The notes: a model not told the origin generated them from the letters alone. 64,000 nt of DNA from JBLUOA01 sp048060095 (GCF_048060095.1 NZ_JBLUOA010000001.1:1364001-1428000); one strand, 5' to 3'; shown: positions 1 through 8,133, counted from the first letter of the stretch. Program-made: numbers and translations.

Positions 1-60
1 TGGCTGACGGTGCGACGGGATCGCTGCTTTGTCTATCCGGCGCGCGACGCGGCGGAATAG
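1..60 (+). CDS. 3' end of an unidentified gene (partial)
   Basis: An open frame enters from the left edge and stops at TAG 58-60, giving the 19 residues WLTVRRDRCFVYPARDAAE. Too little remains to name the protein. It is the gene upstream of tatA. The 142 bases that follow hold an inverted repeat (GGGCGGC 162-168, GCCGCCC 178-184) without a T-run, which could end this transcript or sit in the tatA leader. Confidence 0.4.
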   Translation, partial: WLTVRRDRCFVYPARDAAE

Positions 61-202
61 CGGATAAATTTCAAGAAAGATCGCCGCAGGGCAGCATTTG
101 TGATGGATTGGCACTATGATTCCGTTACCGAACTTCATACATATGTTGGCGGAATACCGCGGGGCGGCGTCAGCCAAGCCGCCCGCTTAGGGAGTTAAGA
201 CT

Positions 203-418
203 ATGCTGAACAATATTGGCCTTCCGGGCCTTCTGCTGATCGCCATTGTTGTGCTCGTGCTTTTTGGGCGCGGCAAGATCTCTTCGCTGATGGGCGAAGT
301 AGGCAAGGGTATCACCGCCTTCAAACGCGGTGTTGACGACAGCAAGAAGGAAATCGAAGAGGCGGCTTCCGACGACGCGCGCGACGTGACGCCAGAGTCG
401 GAAAAAGACAAGGCGTGA
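203..418 (+). CDS. tatA: Sec-independent protein translocase subunit TatA
   Basis: Forms the oligomeric pore component of the twin-arginine pathway, which exports folded, often cofactor-bearing proteins across the inner membrane. The 71 residues show the family layout: an N-terminal hydrophobic helix (about residues 4-20), the FGRGK hinge, an amphipathic helix (LMGEVGKGITAFKRGV) and a short acidic tail. GGGAG lies 9 bases upstream of the ATG. The order tatA-tatB-tatC, with a 29-base gap to tatB, supports one operon. Likely clients in this window are the RR-bearing Rieske-like protein and possibly the amidase, but that is inference. Confidence 0.95.
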   Translation: MLNNIGLPGLLLIAIVVLVLFGRGKISSLMGEVGKGITAFKRGVDDSKKEIEEAASDDARDVTPESEKDKA

Positions 419-447
419 TTGCCTGTCTAAGCTGCAGGTAAGCCCTC

Positions 448-1095
448 ATGTTTGACATCGGCTGGACCGAATTATTGGTCATCGGCATTGTCGCGCTGAT
501 TGTGGTCGGCCCGAAGGATTTGCCCGGCATGTTCCGCACGCTGGGCCAGTTTACCGGTAAGGCCAAGGCGATGGCGCGCGATTTCCAGCGTGCGATGAAT
601 GAGGCCGCGGATGAGGCGGGCGTCAAAGACGTGCAGGATACGCTGCGCAGTGCGACCAATCCAAAAGCGATGGGGCTTGATGCGTTGAAAGACGCAACGA
701 CCGGTGATTGGGTCAAAGATCCGACCGGTGAAAAGTCGGCGGAAAAGAAACTTGGGCCGGAAACTGCGAAGTTGGCCGCCGAACGCTCCGAAGCAGCCGC
801 GAAGATTCGCGAAGCGACGGCTAAGAAGGCGACAGAGCGGAAAGCGGCAGAGGATGCGGCGAAATCCGACGGTGGGGCCAAGGCCAAACCGGCAAAAAAG
901 CCAGCGGCGAAGAAGGCACCTGCAAAGACAGCGACCAAGACAGCGGCGAAGTCCGCGGCGAAGAAACCCGCCGCGAAAAAGCCCGCGGCCAAGAAACCCG
1001 CAGCCAAAGCGGCCGCCAAGAAGCCGACCACCGCAAAAAAGCCAGCGGCAAAAAAGCCGGCGAGCAAAGCAAAACCTAAAGATGGCGCCGCATGA
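448..1095 (+). CDS. tatB: Sec-independent protein translocase subunit TatB with a Lys/Ala-rich tail
   Basis: Works with TatC as the receptor for twin-arginine signal peptides. Residues 1-22 form the membrane helix (MFDIGWTELLVIGIVALIVV), followed by the conserved GPKDLP hinge and an amphipathic helix up to about 55. Residues 90-140 are charged and helical. Residues 143-210 are a very basic Lys/Ala/Pro tail built on repeats such as KKPAAKKPAAK, like the tail of histone H1. At 215 residues it is longer than E. coli TatB (171). Its last four bases overlap the tatC start (ATGA), so the two are probably translationally coupled. Confidence 0.93.
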   Translation: MFDIGWTELLVIGIVALIVVGPKDLPGMFRTLGQFTGKAKAMARDFQRAMNEAADEAGVKDVQDTLRSATNPKAMGLDALKDATTGDWVKDPTGEKSAEKKLGPETAKLAAERSEAAAKIREATAKKATERKAAEDAAKSDGGAKAKPAKKPAAKKAPAKTATKTAAKSAAKKPAAKKPAAKKPAAKAAAKKPTTAKKPAAKKPASKAKPKDGAA

Positions 1096-1928
1096 CCGAC
1101 GAGATTGAAGACAGCTCCGCCCCTCTGATCGAGCATTTGGCAGAGCTTCGGACGCGGCTGATCCGATCGCTTTTGGCGTTCGTCGTCGGGATGATCATCT
1201 GTTTCGCGTTCTGGAATCCAGCGTTTAATTTTCTGACCCAACCGCTATGCAGCGCACTGGCAGAGCGGGGGCAGGACAGCTGCGGACTTGTTCTGATCAA
1301 ATTGCAAGAGGGGTTCTTCGTCGCGATCTCAATCTCGCTTCTGGGCGGTTTGGTGCTGTCGTTCCCCTATGTCGCGTTTCAGCTTTGGCGATTCGTGGCG
1401 CCGGGCCTTTATCGGTCAGAGCAGGGCGCGTTCCTACCGTTCCTGATCGCATCGCCGTTTATGTTCTTCCTCGGCGCGGCTTTCGCGTTTTATGTGGTCA
1501 CCCCGCTGGCCTTCGACTTTTTCCTTGGCTTCCAGCAGCCCGGCTCCCTGACCGGAGAGGGGCAGGCCGAAAGCTCCGCCATTTCCTTCATGGGCTCGGC
1601 GCAGGAATATCTGGGCCTGACGATCAAGTTCATCGTCGCCTTCGGCCTCTGTTTCCAACTGCCGGTCTTGCTGACCCTGATGGGCAAGGCGGGGCTGGTC
1701 AGTTCTGAAGGCCTCGGCAACATGCGCAAATACGCGGTCGTCTGTATTCTGGTCCTCGCGGCATTGGTGACGCCCCCGGATGTCATCACGCAGGTGATCC
1801 TATTTGTGGTGGTCTATGGCCTTTACGAAGTGTCGATTTTCCTCGTGCGCCGTGTTGAAAAGCAGCGCAACGATCGCCTGCGTGAAGAAGGTCTGCTTGA
1901 CGAAGAGGATGACGAGGCCGAAGCATGA
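1092..1928 (+). CDS. tatC: Sec-independent protein translocase subunit TatC
   Basis: Polytopic core of the Tat receptor that recognises the RR motif. The 278 residues begin with the conserved SAPLIEHLAELRTRL segment and contain six predicted membrane helices. The family motifs SFPYVAFQLWRFVAPGLY and LCFQLPVLLTLMGKAGLV are present, and the C-terminus is acidic and cytoplasmic (LLDEEDDEAEA). The ATG overlaps the tatB stop, and the tatC stop overlaps the next start by four bases, so tatB, tatC and the DUF815 ATPase form a tightly coupled string. Confidence 0.96.
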   Translation: MTDEIEDSSAPLIEHLAELRTRLIRSLLAFVVGMIICFAFWNPAFNFLTQPLCSALAERGQDSCGLVLIKLQEGFFVAISISLLGGLVLSFPYVAFQLWRFVAPGLYRSEQGAFLPFLIASPFMFFLGAAFAFYVVTPLAFDFFLGFQQPGSLTGEGQAESSAISFMGSAQEYLGLTIKFIVAFGLCFQLPVLLTLMGKAGLVSSEGLGNMRKYAVVCILVLAALVTPPDVITQVILFVVVYGLYEVSIFLVRRVEKQRNDRLREEGLLDEEDDEAEA

Positions 1929-2764
1929 GCGATGCGGCGCTGAAACGGATCGCCGACGCGCTTGAGCGGATGAACCCGCCCGCCGCCGCCGCCCCCGATT
2001 TTGACGCCGCAGATGCCTTTATCTGGCACGTCGCGCCGGATCATCTTGCCCCGGTTCAAGAGGTTAACCGCGTCGCGCTCGACCTGCTGCTCGGCATCAA
2101 CCGCGCCCGTGACACTTTGCTGGAAAACACGCTACGGTTTGCATCAGGGCTGCCTGCCAACAACGCGCTGCTTTGGGGCGCGCGTGGCATGGGAAAATCG
2201 TCGCTGGTGAAGGCGATCCATGCAGAGGTTCTGGCGCAAGGCCACGCCCTGAAAATCGTTGAGGTCCAGCGCGAGGATTTGCCGTCCATCGGACGGCTAT
2301 TGTCGCTGTTGCGGGCTTCGGACGCGCGGTTCCTGCTTTTTTGCGACGATCTGTCGTTCAGCCATGACGACCAGCATTACAAATCGCTGAAGGCGGTTCT
2401 GGATGGCGGGATCGAGGGGCGGCCCGAGAACGTCGTGTTCTACGCGACCTCCAACCGCCGCCACCTGATGCCGCGCGATATGATCGAAAACGAACGCTCC
2501 ACCGCGATCAGCCCGTCCGAGGCGACGGAGGAGAAAGTATCGCTGTCCGATCGCTTTGGCCTGTGGCTCGGGTTTCATCCCTGCGATCAGGACGAATATC
2601 TTGCGATGATCCGCGGCTACTGCGCGGCCTATGGCGTCAAGATCGACGACGCCACGCTGGTGCAGGAAGCGATTGAGTGGCAGGCGACGCGCGGCAGTCG
2701 GTCAGGCCGGGTCGCGTGGCAGTATTTCACCGATCTTGCCGGACGGAACGGCGTTCAGATTTAG
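1925..2764 (+). CDS. DUF815-family AAA-type ATPase
   Basis: A predicted ATP-binding protein of the DUF815 group. Visible motifs are Walker A in WGARGMGKSSLVKA (about residue 80-93), Walker B in FLLFCDDLSF (about 137-146) and a sensor-like segment VVFYATSNRRHLMPRDM. The second half (LSDRFGLWLGFHPCDQDEYLAMI) matches the family's C-terminal lid. No signal peptide or membrane segment is seen, so it should be cytosolic. Its start overlaps the tatC stop by four bases, which suggests co-translation. No biochemical role is established for DUF815, and whether it serves Tat export or merely shares the transcript is unknown. Confidence 0.85.
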   Translation: MSDAALKRIADALERMNPPAAAAPDFDAADAFIWHVAPDHLAPVQEVNRVALDLLLGINRARDTLLENTLRFASGLPANNALLWGARGMGKSSLVKAIHAEVLAQGHALKIVEVQREDLPSIGRLLSLLRASDARFLLFCDDLSFSHDDQHYKSLKAVLDGGIEGRPENVVFYATSNRRHLMPRDMIENERSTAISPSEATEEKVSLSDRFGLWLGFHPCDQDEYLAMIRGYCAAYGVKIDDATLVQEAIEWQATRGSRSGRVAWQYFTDLAGRNGVQI

Positions 2765-2776
2765 CGGCACCGCCCC

Positions 2777-3832
2777 TCAGGAAAGGGGCGGAAGGCATCG
2801 CGCCTCAAACGCGCGCAGGCTGCGGATCGCTTTCGCGCCAAACCGGCTGGGGTCATCCGCGATTTCCGGGAATAGCGTCAGTAGTTCTTCGCGGGCGGCG
2901 TCGCCGACGGCGCCTAACGTAACTTCGCCGAGGAACAAGCTCTCGGTCGGAATTCCCTCGGAATAGATGATCCGATGCTGGTCGAGCAGCAGGTGGAAAT
3001 ACTGGATATACCCGCCCGGGCGGCGGTAGATCCTGTCGCCATCGACGAGGTCAATGGCGCGGACAAGCACCTCTTCCCGCGCAAAAAACAGTTCGGCCCG
3101 CCAATCAGAAATCACAACGCCATGCTGTGGCGACACCACAAGATCGCGGGTGTTGCCGAGCGTGCCTTTTGAGATCACGACCGGCGCAAGCTTGTCGATT
3201 GCCGGAACCGTTGTGCTGCCGATCCAACGGATTGCTTGCAGCCCCGCATCAGCGGTCAGAACCCTGTCGCCGACGGCAAGATTTTCGATCGGCTGCGGGC
3301 CACGTTCGGTTTCGATCAATGTGCCGGAGGCAAAACAAACGGCCGTGCCACCAAGGTCGTTGTGCGAGCGGGAGCTCCAGTTCTTGACGATCCCGTCAAC
3401 GGTGAGGTTGGTGTTGGGCGGCGGGGGAGTTCCAAGGAAGACAAGATAGTATCCGTTTTCCGTTGTTCCGCCGATGGCGTCACTGTTGTCGAGGTCGACG
3501 TCAATCACCGCAATTTCGTAGGTGTTGCCGCCACCCGAGACCTCGAAGGCGTAGTCGTAGATGACCTGCCGATCGGTGCCGTCGATTTCGACCGTCTGCG
3601 CGCCAGCGGCGCCGATCTGCAACTGGGGGCTTATCTGTTCGTTGGAGTCGCTCGCGTCGCCGTTGAAGTTGACCGCGTTGTGGTCCGCTTCCTTGACCGC
3701 GAAATTGGTCGTCGTGCCCGTCCAACGCCATGTTGAACCAGTCGCCGGACCGAACGCGTAATTTACACTGCTGCCGTTCACCGTGCTTTGCGATCCAAAG
3801 ATCGCGTTGTCGTAACCGAAAAATATAGGCAT
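2777..3832 (-). CDS. Hint-domain (hedgehog/intein-type) protein
   Basis: The C-terminal half (from about residue 165) is a Hint domain of the type common in Rhodobacterales. It starts with the nucleophile segment CFASGTLIETERGPQPIE, continues with VGDRVLTADAGLQAIRWIG, and has a block-B-like VVSPQHGVVI. The N-terminal half (about 1-160) is Gly/Asn/Thr/Asp-rich and beta-like, as in secreted repeat proteins. No classical signal peptide is seen, so a type I or other Sec-independent route is possible. It stands alone, convergent with the DUF815 gene. Self-cleavage is an inference from the family, and substrates are unknown. Confidence 0.8.
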   Translation of the reverse strand: MPIFFGYDNAIFGSQSTVNGSSVNYAFGPATGSTWRWTGTTTNFAVKEADHNAVNFNGDASDSNEQISPQLQIGAAGAQTVEIDGTDRQVIYDYAFEVSGGGNTYEIAVIDVDLDNSDAIGGTTENGYYLVFLGTPPPPNTNLTVDGIVKNWSSRSHNDLGGTAVCFASGTLIETERGPQPIENLAVGDRVLTADAGLQAIRWIGSTTVPAIDKLAPVVISKGTLGNTRDLVVSPQHGVVISDWRAELFFAREEVLVRAIDLVDGDRIYRRPGGYIQYFHLLLDQHRIIYSEGIPTESLFLGEVTLGAVGDAAREELLTLFPEIADDPSRFGAKAIRSLRAFEARCLPPLS

Positions 3833-3942
3833 CTTGAAATCTTAGTAGTTCATAATCGTTAACGCACTGTTCTCAAAAGATAAACGCGCCGTAAAGCTGC
3901 GGCGCGTCTACCCGTTTTGAAAGACCTAACTGGTCTGGAACG

Positions 3943-5154
3943 TCAGTTCAAGAGTGGCATAGGGTCAACTGCGTCAAGACCGCGTCTGACCTCAAATCGC
4001 ATGAAAGATGGATCGCCGGATCGCACTTTTGCGAACTGCTGACCGCGACTGACAGAATCCCCTTTGGACACAGTGATGTCCGAAATATTCGCATAAACAG
4101 TCAGCAGGTTGTCGGCGTGGCGGATCACCAGAACCGGCACTTCGTCGGTGTTTTGGGTGATCGCGGCGACAGTGCCCGCCTCGGCGGCCTTCACGGCGCT
4201 ACCCGCGCTCGCTGCGATGTCGATGCCGCTGTTTTGACCGGCGGCGTAGGGGCGGATGATGTTGCCGCTGACCGGGAATAGAAGCGCCCCGCCGCCAGAG
4301 GCTTCGGTCCGTTCGGTGCCAAGATCCGGGCTTTCGGGCGCTTCGATCTCGGCCACCGGGGTTGTGTCATCCTCGGGTAACGGTTCTGACGCGCTTGGTG
4401 GTGTCGGGGTCGGGCTGCCTTGGCCCGGCGCGGACGTGGTTTCGCGCGTGGGGGCAGGGGCCGATTGCGAGGCGACCGGAATCAGCAGGAACTGCCCTTC
4501 GCGCACCATCAGATCGGCGCCGAGGCCGTTCCATTCGGCAAGCGACTGCACGGAAACTCCGTAACGGCGAGAGATCGAATAAGCGGTTTCGCCCCGTTTG
4601 ACCTTGTGGCGTGTCGGCTCTTCACCCGTTTGCACGCTCGGAGAGGCCGCGGCAGTTCTCGTCTGCGGTGGGGTCTGGCCGATCACGCGCGGTTGCGACG
4701 GATCGGGGCCGCGATCGATAGCATTCCCGGCAAGAGTCTGGACATCGATCTGATCGGCAGGGCGGATCGGTCCGGTGGCGATTGCTCCGGTCGCCGGGGA
4801 TGGCTCCGCCACGCGGGTTGGCAGCGCGACGATCTCGCCAGAGCGCAGCGGCGTATCCGGGGAAATCCCGTTGTAGCGGCCAAGCTCTTCGGCGTTGACG
4901 CCAATCCGGCTGGCGACGCCGCGGATCGTTTCATCCCGCTGGGCGACGACGACCTGATAATTCGGGTAGGAGATGACGCCCCGGTTGTCTGGGGTCGGGC
5001 GCGGGGCCGTCACCTGTCTGACAGCTCCGCTGGTATCGAAGCCGTTGAAATTGTCGCGCATGTCCAGGTCAAAGCCGCCGTCACACGCCGCGAGACCGCC
5101 GAGAGCCGTGCCAACAAAGAGTGCGCGGGCCAGTTTTGGGGATGTTTTTACCAT
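3943..5154 (-). CDS. NlpD-like lipoprotein: two LysM domains and a degenerate LytM domain
   Basis: The N-terminus carries a lipoprotein signal with lipobox LAAC (Cys24). LysM domains lie at about residues 63-112 and 183-227, separated by Pro/Thr-rich linkers. The LytM (M23) fold occupies about 290-400. The zinc ligands of active M23 peptidases are mostly gone: the HxGxD motif reads NSGID (N308, D312), the usual YxH reads YAN, and the HxHFE motif reads FMRFE. This is the pattern of NlpD/EnvC, which do not cut peptidoglycan but activate amidases. It follows surE and pcm on the same strand, as nlpD does in E. coli. A matching amidase is at 60071-61300. Confidence 0.85.
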   Translation of the reverse strand: MVKTSPKLARALFVGTALGGLAACDGGFDLDMRDNFNGFDTSGAVRQVTAPRPTPDNRGVISYPNYQVVVAQRDETIRGVASRIGVNAEELGRYNGISPDTPLRSGEIVALPTRVAEPSPATGAIATGPIRPADQIDVQTLAGNAIDRGPDPSQPRVIGQTPPQTRTAAASPSVQTGEEPTRHKVKRGETAYSISRRYGVSVQSLAEWNGLGADLMVREGQFLLIPVASQSAPAPTRETTSAPGQGSPTPTPPSASEPLPEDDTTPVAEIEAPESPDLGTERTEASGGGALLFPVSGNIIRPYAAGQNSGIDIAASAGSAVKAAEAGTVAAITQNTDEVPVLVIRHADNLLTVYANISDITVSKGDSVSRGQQFAKVRSGDPSFMRFEVRRGLDAVDPMPLLN

Positions 5155-5204
5155 TGCTCGATCCTCATACCAGGGCTTTTGGCGCCCCTTTGGGTGTTAC
5201 TATA

Positions 5205-5843
5205 CTACTCTTTTCCCAATCCTTCTAGTAAAGGGACAAAGCGCACGGGGCGAAGTTCGTCATAATCGAAACCATCGTCGGTTCGGGTCACTTTTATCAG
5301 GCTTTGCACGGCGTCGGATTGACCGACCGGCAGCACCATGATTCCGCCAACCCTGAGTTGAGCCAGCAGCGGCCCCGGCGGGTCTTCGGCAGCGGCGGTC
5401 ACAAGGATACGGTCAAACGGCGCCTGATCGGGCAGGCCGTGGCTGCCATCGCCGGTGATGACCGTGATATTGGGCAGGTTCTGGCATTCAAAAACCTCGC
5501 GCACCTCGTTTACAAGGCGGCGGTGGCGTTCGACGGTGTAAACACGCCGGGCCAGAACGCTGAGGATCGCGGCCTGATAGCCGGAGCCTGTGCCGACCTC
5601 CAGCACCTTATCGCGGGGCTGCACGTTCAGCGCCTGCGTCATTAGGCCAACAACCGAAGGCTGACTGATCGTCTGGCCGCAATTGATCGGCAGGGGCATG
5701 TCCTCATACGCGCGGTCGGCGAAAAGGCCGCGCACGAAGGCGCCGCGGTCGATCTTTTCCATTGCGGTCAGCACCCGCTTATCGGTCACGCCTTTTGAGC
5801 GAAGCTGGTATAGAAACTGCATTTTCCGCTCAGCGTCGCTCAT
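5205..5843 (-). CDS. pcm: Protein-L-isoaspartate O-methyltransferase
   Basis: Uses S-adenosylmethionine to methylate L-isoaspartyl residues in aged proteins, starting their repair in the cytosol. The family signature is clear: the substrate-site segment INCGQTISQPSVVGLMTQAL, the SAM-binding motif VLEVGTGSGYQAAIL, the acidic ribose-binding turn VYTVERH, and ILVTAAAEDPP. The 212-residue length is normal. The ATG overlaps the surE stop by four bases (ATGA), which indicates coupling. The lipoprotein gene starts about 50 bases further on. Confidence 0.95.
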   Translation of the reverse strand: MSDAERKMQFLYQLRSKGVTDKRVLTAMEKIDRGAFVRGLFADRAYEDMPLPINCGQTISQPSVVGLMTQALNVQPRDKVLEVGTGSGYQAAILSVLARRVYTVERHRRLVNEVREVFECQNLPNITVITGDGSHGLPDQAPFDRILVTAAAEDPPGPLLAQLRVGGIMVLPVGQSDAVQSLIKVTRTDDGFDYDELRPVRFVPLLEGLGKE

Positions 5844-6628
5844 TTCGCGAAGGCGTCCTTGAGGGGCTGGATTTGGTCATGCGCCGTAAGGTCTGCCCGC
5901 ATCGGCGTGACGGAGATATAGCCGTCAAGGTTTGCTGCTGCGTCGGTACCTTCAGCGGTGGGCGTGTGCTGAGGGCCGCCTTTGATCCACAAAAACTTGC
6001 GGCCCGAAGGGGAATGATGCGGCTCAACCGTGAAAAAGCAATCACGGCGGTAGCCTTGCGTCACGATCGCGCTGCCCTTGACGTTTGCCCCGGCGACCGG
6101 GGGGAAGTTCACGTTGTAAAAAAGGCGGTAGTCTTCGTCGCTTTCAAGGCCCGAGGCGAGGATTTTGCGCACGACCCCAGCGCCATGCTGCGCAGCGGCC
6201 TCATACGGGTTGTCTAGCTTGGCGTTGCCGGGGCCGTAGAATTGCGACAGGGCGATGGCGGGAAGACCCTGCAGCGCCGCCTCCATCGCGCCGCCGATCG
6301 TGCCGGAATAAAGCGTATTCTCGGCTGAGTTATTGCCGCGATTGACGCCCGACAAAACAAGGTCGGGCTTTGCGTCGGTCATCACATCGTAAAGCCCTGC
6401 CAACACGCAATCGGCGGGGGAGCCTTCGGCGGCAAAGCGACGTTCGCCGAGCTTCGCGATCATCATCGGGTGGGTGTAGCTGATGCAATGCCCGACACCG
6501 GATTGTTCAAATGCGGGCGCGACGGTCCACACCTCGCCGTCCGGGCCGGCGATCTCTTCCGCGATGGTTTGAAGCACGGCAAGACCGGCTGCATTGATGC
6601 CGTCGTCATTGGTGATGAGGATGCGCAT
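5840..6628 (-). CDS. surE: 5'/3'-nucleotidase SurE
   Basis: Metal-dependent phosphatase acting on nucleoside monophosphates and short polyphosphates. The N-terminal MRILITNDDGINAAGL carries the metal-binding Asp pair, and SGVNRGNNSAENTLYSGTIGGA is the second conserved block. The 262-residue length is typical. The gene leads the surE-pcm-lipoprotein block. A short gap of about 80 bases separates it from the methyltransferase gene upstream on the same strand. Confidence 0.95.
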   Translation of the reverse strand: MRILITNDDGINAAGLAVLQTIAEEIAGPDGEVWTVAPAFEQSGVGHCISYTHPMMIAKLGERRFAAEGSPADCVLAGLYDVMTDAKPDLVLSGVNRGNNSAENTLYSGTIGGAMEAALQGLPAIALSQFYGPGNAKLDNPYEAAAQHGAGVVRKILASGLESDEDYRLFYNVNFPPVAGANVKGSAIVTQGYRRDCFFTVEPHHSPSGRKFLWIKGGPQHTPTAEGTDAAANLDGYISVTPMRADLTAHDQIQPLKDAFAK

Positions 6629-6711
6629 GTTTCGCCTTTTTACCGCTCTTCATCGTTCAATAGTAGAGCGATGGGACGGGGGCAAGTATTGAGCGTCCAA
6701 AGGCGGAAAAC

Positions 6712-7359
6712 CTATGCTGGGCGCGTCGCAAGATAGCCGCAGCTAATGCGGGACGGCGGGCCGCTTGCGTGGGGGCAGACGGTGGTCCGATCAAACCCCG
6801 CGTCGGTCAGCATCGCAGTGACCTCGTCCGGGCGATAGGCCGCGTTGCCCCAGCGCCAACGGACCAGCGCAGTGCACCAATGCGGCTGGCTGACCGCGAG
6901 GATCAGGCCGCCGCCGGGCCGCAGCCGGTCGAACAACCAGCTAAGCGAGGCGACGGGATCATCTGTGTGTTCGATGACGTGGCCGCAAAGCACCCGGTCA
7001 TATTGGGCCGTGACCTTTGGCGTGCCGAGCGGGCCTTCGAGGCAGCGCTCGGTGTTGGGCACGGTCCGGGCGGCCTCGGTCAGCATATCGGGGGACAGGT
7101 CCAGCAGATCGAACCGCGGCGGCACATCCGCCTGTTCCGCGAACGCACGTGCCAAGGCGCCGGTGCCGGTCCCGGCGTCTAACACGTGTTCTGTCGTCGT
7201 GATTGGGTGGTGTTGAAGCGCCCGATCCGCCAACGCCTGGTAGGATTCTGCGTAGCCAAGACGGTCGATGCCGGCCTGCCATCCCTTCGCCGCACGGTTA
7301 TAGAGCGCTGCAATCGCGCCATTGCCCGTCGCGCGGGAAGAGGGGAGGATACGCCGCAT
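6712..7359 (-). CDS. Class I SAM-dependent methyltransferase
   Basis: A small-molecule or unknown-substrate methyltransferase. The SAM-binding motif is VLDAGTGTGALARAFAE, followed by FDLLDLSPDMLTEA (ribose contact) and YDRVLCGHVIEHTDDP, like the methyltransferase-11/25 group. RPGGGLILAVSQPHWC is the beta-strand 5 region. I choose the start MRRILPSSRATG because AAAGGA lies about 9 bases before it. An in-frame start 54 bases upstream exists but has no ribosome-binding site. The substrate cannot be told from the sequence, and neighbours give no hint. Confidence 0.75.
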   Translation of the reverse strand: MRRILPSSRATGNGAIAALYNRAAKGWQAGIDRLGYAESYQALADRALQHHPITTTEHVLDAGTGTGALARAFAEQADVPPRFDLLDLSPDMLTEAARTVPNTERCLEGPLGTPKVTAQYDRVLCGHVIEHTDDPVASLSWLFDRLRPGGGLILAVSQPHWCTALVRWRWGNAAYRPDEVTAMLTDAGFDRTTVCPHASGPPSRISCGYLATRPA

Positions 7360-7425
7360 GGCCTGCTGTCCTTTGGGATACCCGACGCTAGGGCGTGGGG
7401 TGCGGACCGTCAAGGAAAGCGCGGT

Positions 7426-8079
7426 TCAGGCAAGGGCAGATAGCAGGCGCGCGGCCTCTGCATGGGGATCGGCGAGGGGGGCGCGATCTTCGCCGGGGAA
7501 GAAGCGGGCACGTAGGCTGGTCGGCATCGGTTTCGGTTCAAGGATCGTGACACGCGGACCCGTCTTCACGGTTTCGGCTTGCCAACTGCGGGCCAGCGCC
7601 ATCTGCGCTGTCTTGGTTGCGCCGTAGCTGCCGAAGAATTTTTCGCCCGCGCGGGTATCGTCGAAGAACACTGCCTGACCCTCGCGCCCAAGCAGCGGTT
7701 CGACGTAGGCAATCAAGCGCTGTGCGGCGATGGTGTTCGTCGCAAGGCTCTTGTCGAAATCCTTGGTGTCCAAATGGCTGGTCGGCGAAAGCGGTGCCCC
7801 GTGGATTGCGGTGTGAAGCCAAAGGCTGACCCCGCCCCAGCGATCATGGGTCGACTTGCAAAGATGCTGCATCGCCCCGTCATCGGTGATGTCGAGCGGG
7901 GCGAGCGTCGCGCTACCGCCCTGCGCTTTGATCCGGTCGTCAAGCTCCTCAAGCGCGCCAGTGGTGCGGGCCACGGCGATGATGTGGTGCGTCGGGGCAA
8001 GCGCCTCGGCCAAGGCCGCGCCAAGCCCGCGCGAAGCGCCAGTGATCAGGGCGACGGTTTGCGTGGATGGGTCTGGCAT
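7426..8079 (-). CDS. Short-chain dehydrogenase/reductase (SDR)
   Basis: NAD(P)-dependent oxidoreductase of the classical SDR family. The cofactor motif TGASRGLG is at about residues 14-21, and the catalytic YGATK (YxxxK) is in the second half. An Asn-rich segment (LATNTIAAQRL) occupies the structural NxxA region. At 217 residues it is on the short side, and the usual substrate-loop region after YxxxK is compact (PKPMPTSLRARFFPGEDR). The stop lies 66 bases from the methyltransferase start. Substrate unknown. Confidence 0.8.
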   Translation of the reverse strand: MPDPSTQTVALITGASRGLGAALAEALAPTHHIIAVARTTGALEELDDRIKAQGGSATLAPLDITDDGAMQHLCKSTHDRWGGVSLWLHTAIHGAPLSPTSHLDTKDFDKSLATNTIAAQRLIAYVEPLLGREGQAVFFDDTRAGEKFFGSYGATKTAQMALARSWQAETVKTGPRVTILEPKPMPTSLRARFFPGEDRAPLADPHAEAARLLSALA

Positions 8080-8086
8080 AAGATTA

Positions 8087-8126
8087 GTGCCTCCGGCGGG
8101 AGTATTTCGGGCAAGATGAAACGGGG
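8087..8126 (+). repeat. Dispersed intergenic repeat, copy 1
   Basis: Sits between the SDR start and the purF stop. It begins with GTGCCTCCGGCGGGAGTATT and continues into GGGCAAGATGAAACGGGG. Closely similar sequences occur at 17717-17752 (inverted), 40985-41025 and, more diverged, 50088-50120. All four are in intergenic DNA beside gene ends or starts. Confidence 0.7.
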
Positions 8127-8133
8127 TGTCGCG

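Noticed and set aside
108..125. Sigma-54-like TTGGCAC upstream of tatA
   Set aside because: The -24 half is good, but the -12 half reads TTCCG rather than TTGCA at the required spacing, and tat operons are not usual sigma-54 targets.
321..1241. Long open frame on the - strand opposite tatB
   Set aside because: It is the complement of the Lys/Ala repeat codons in tatB and gives a low-complexity Phe/Ala protein.
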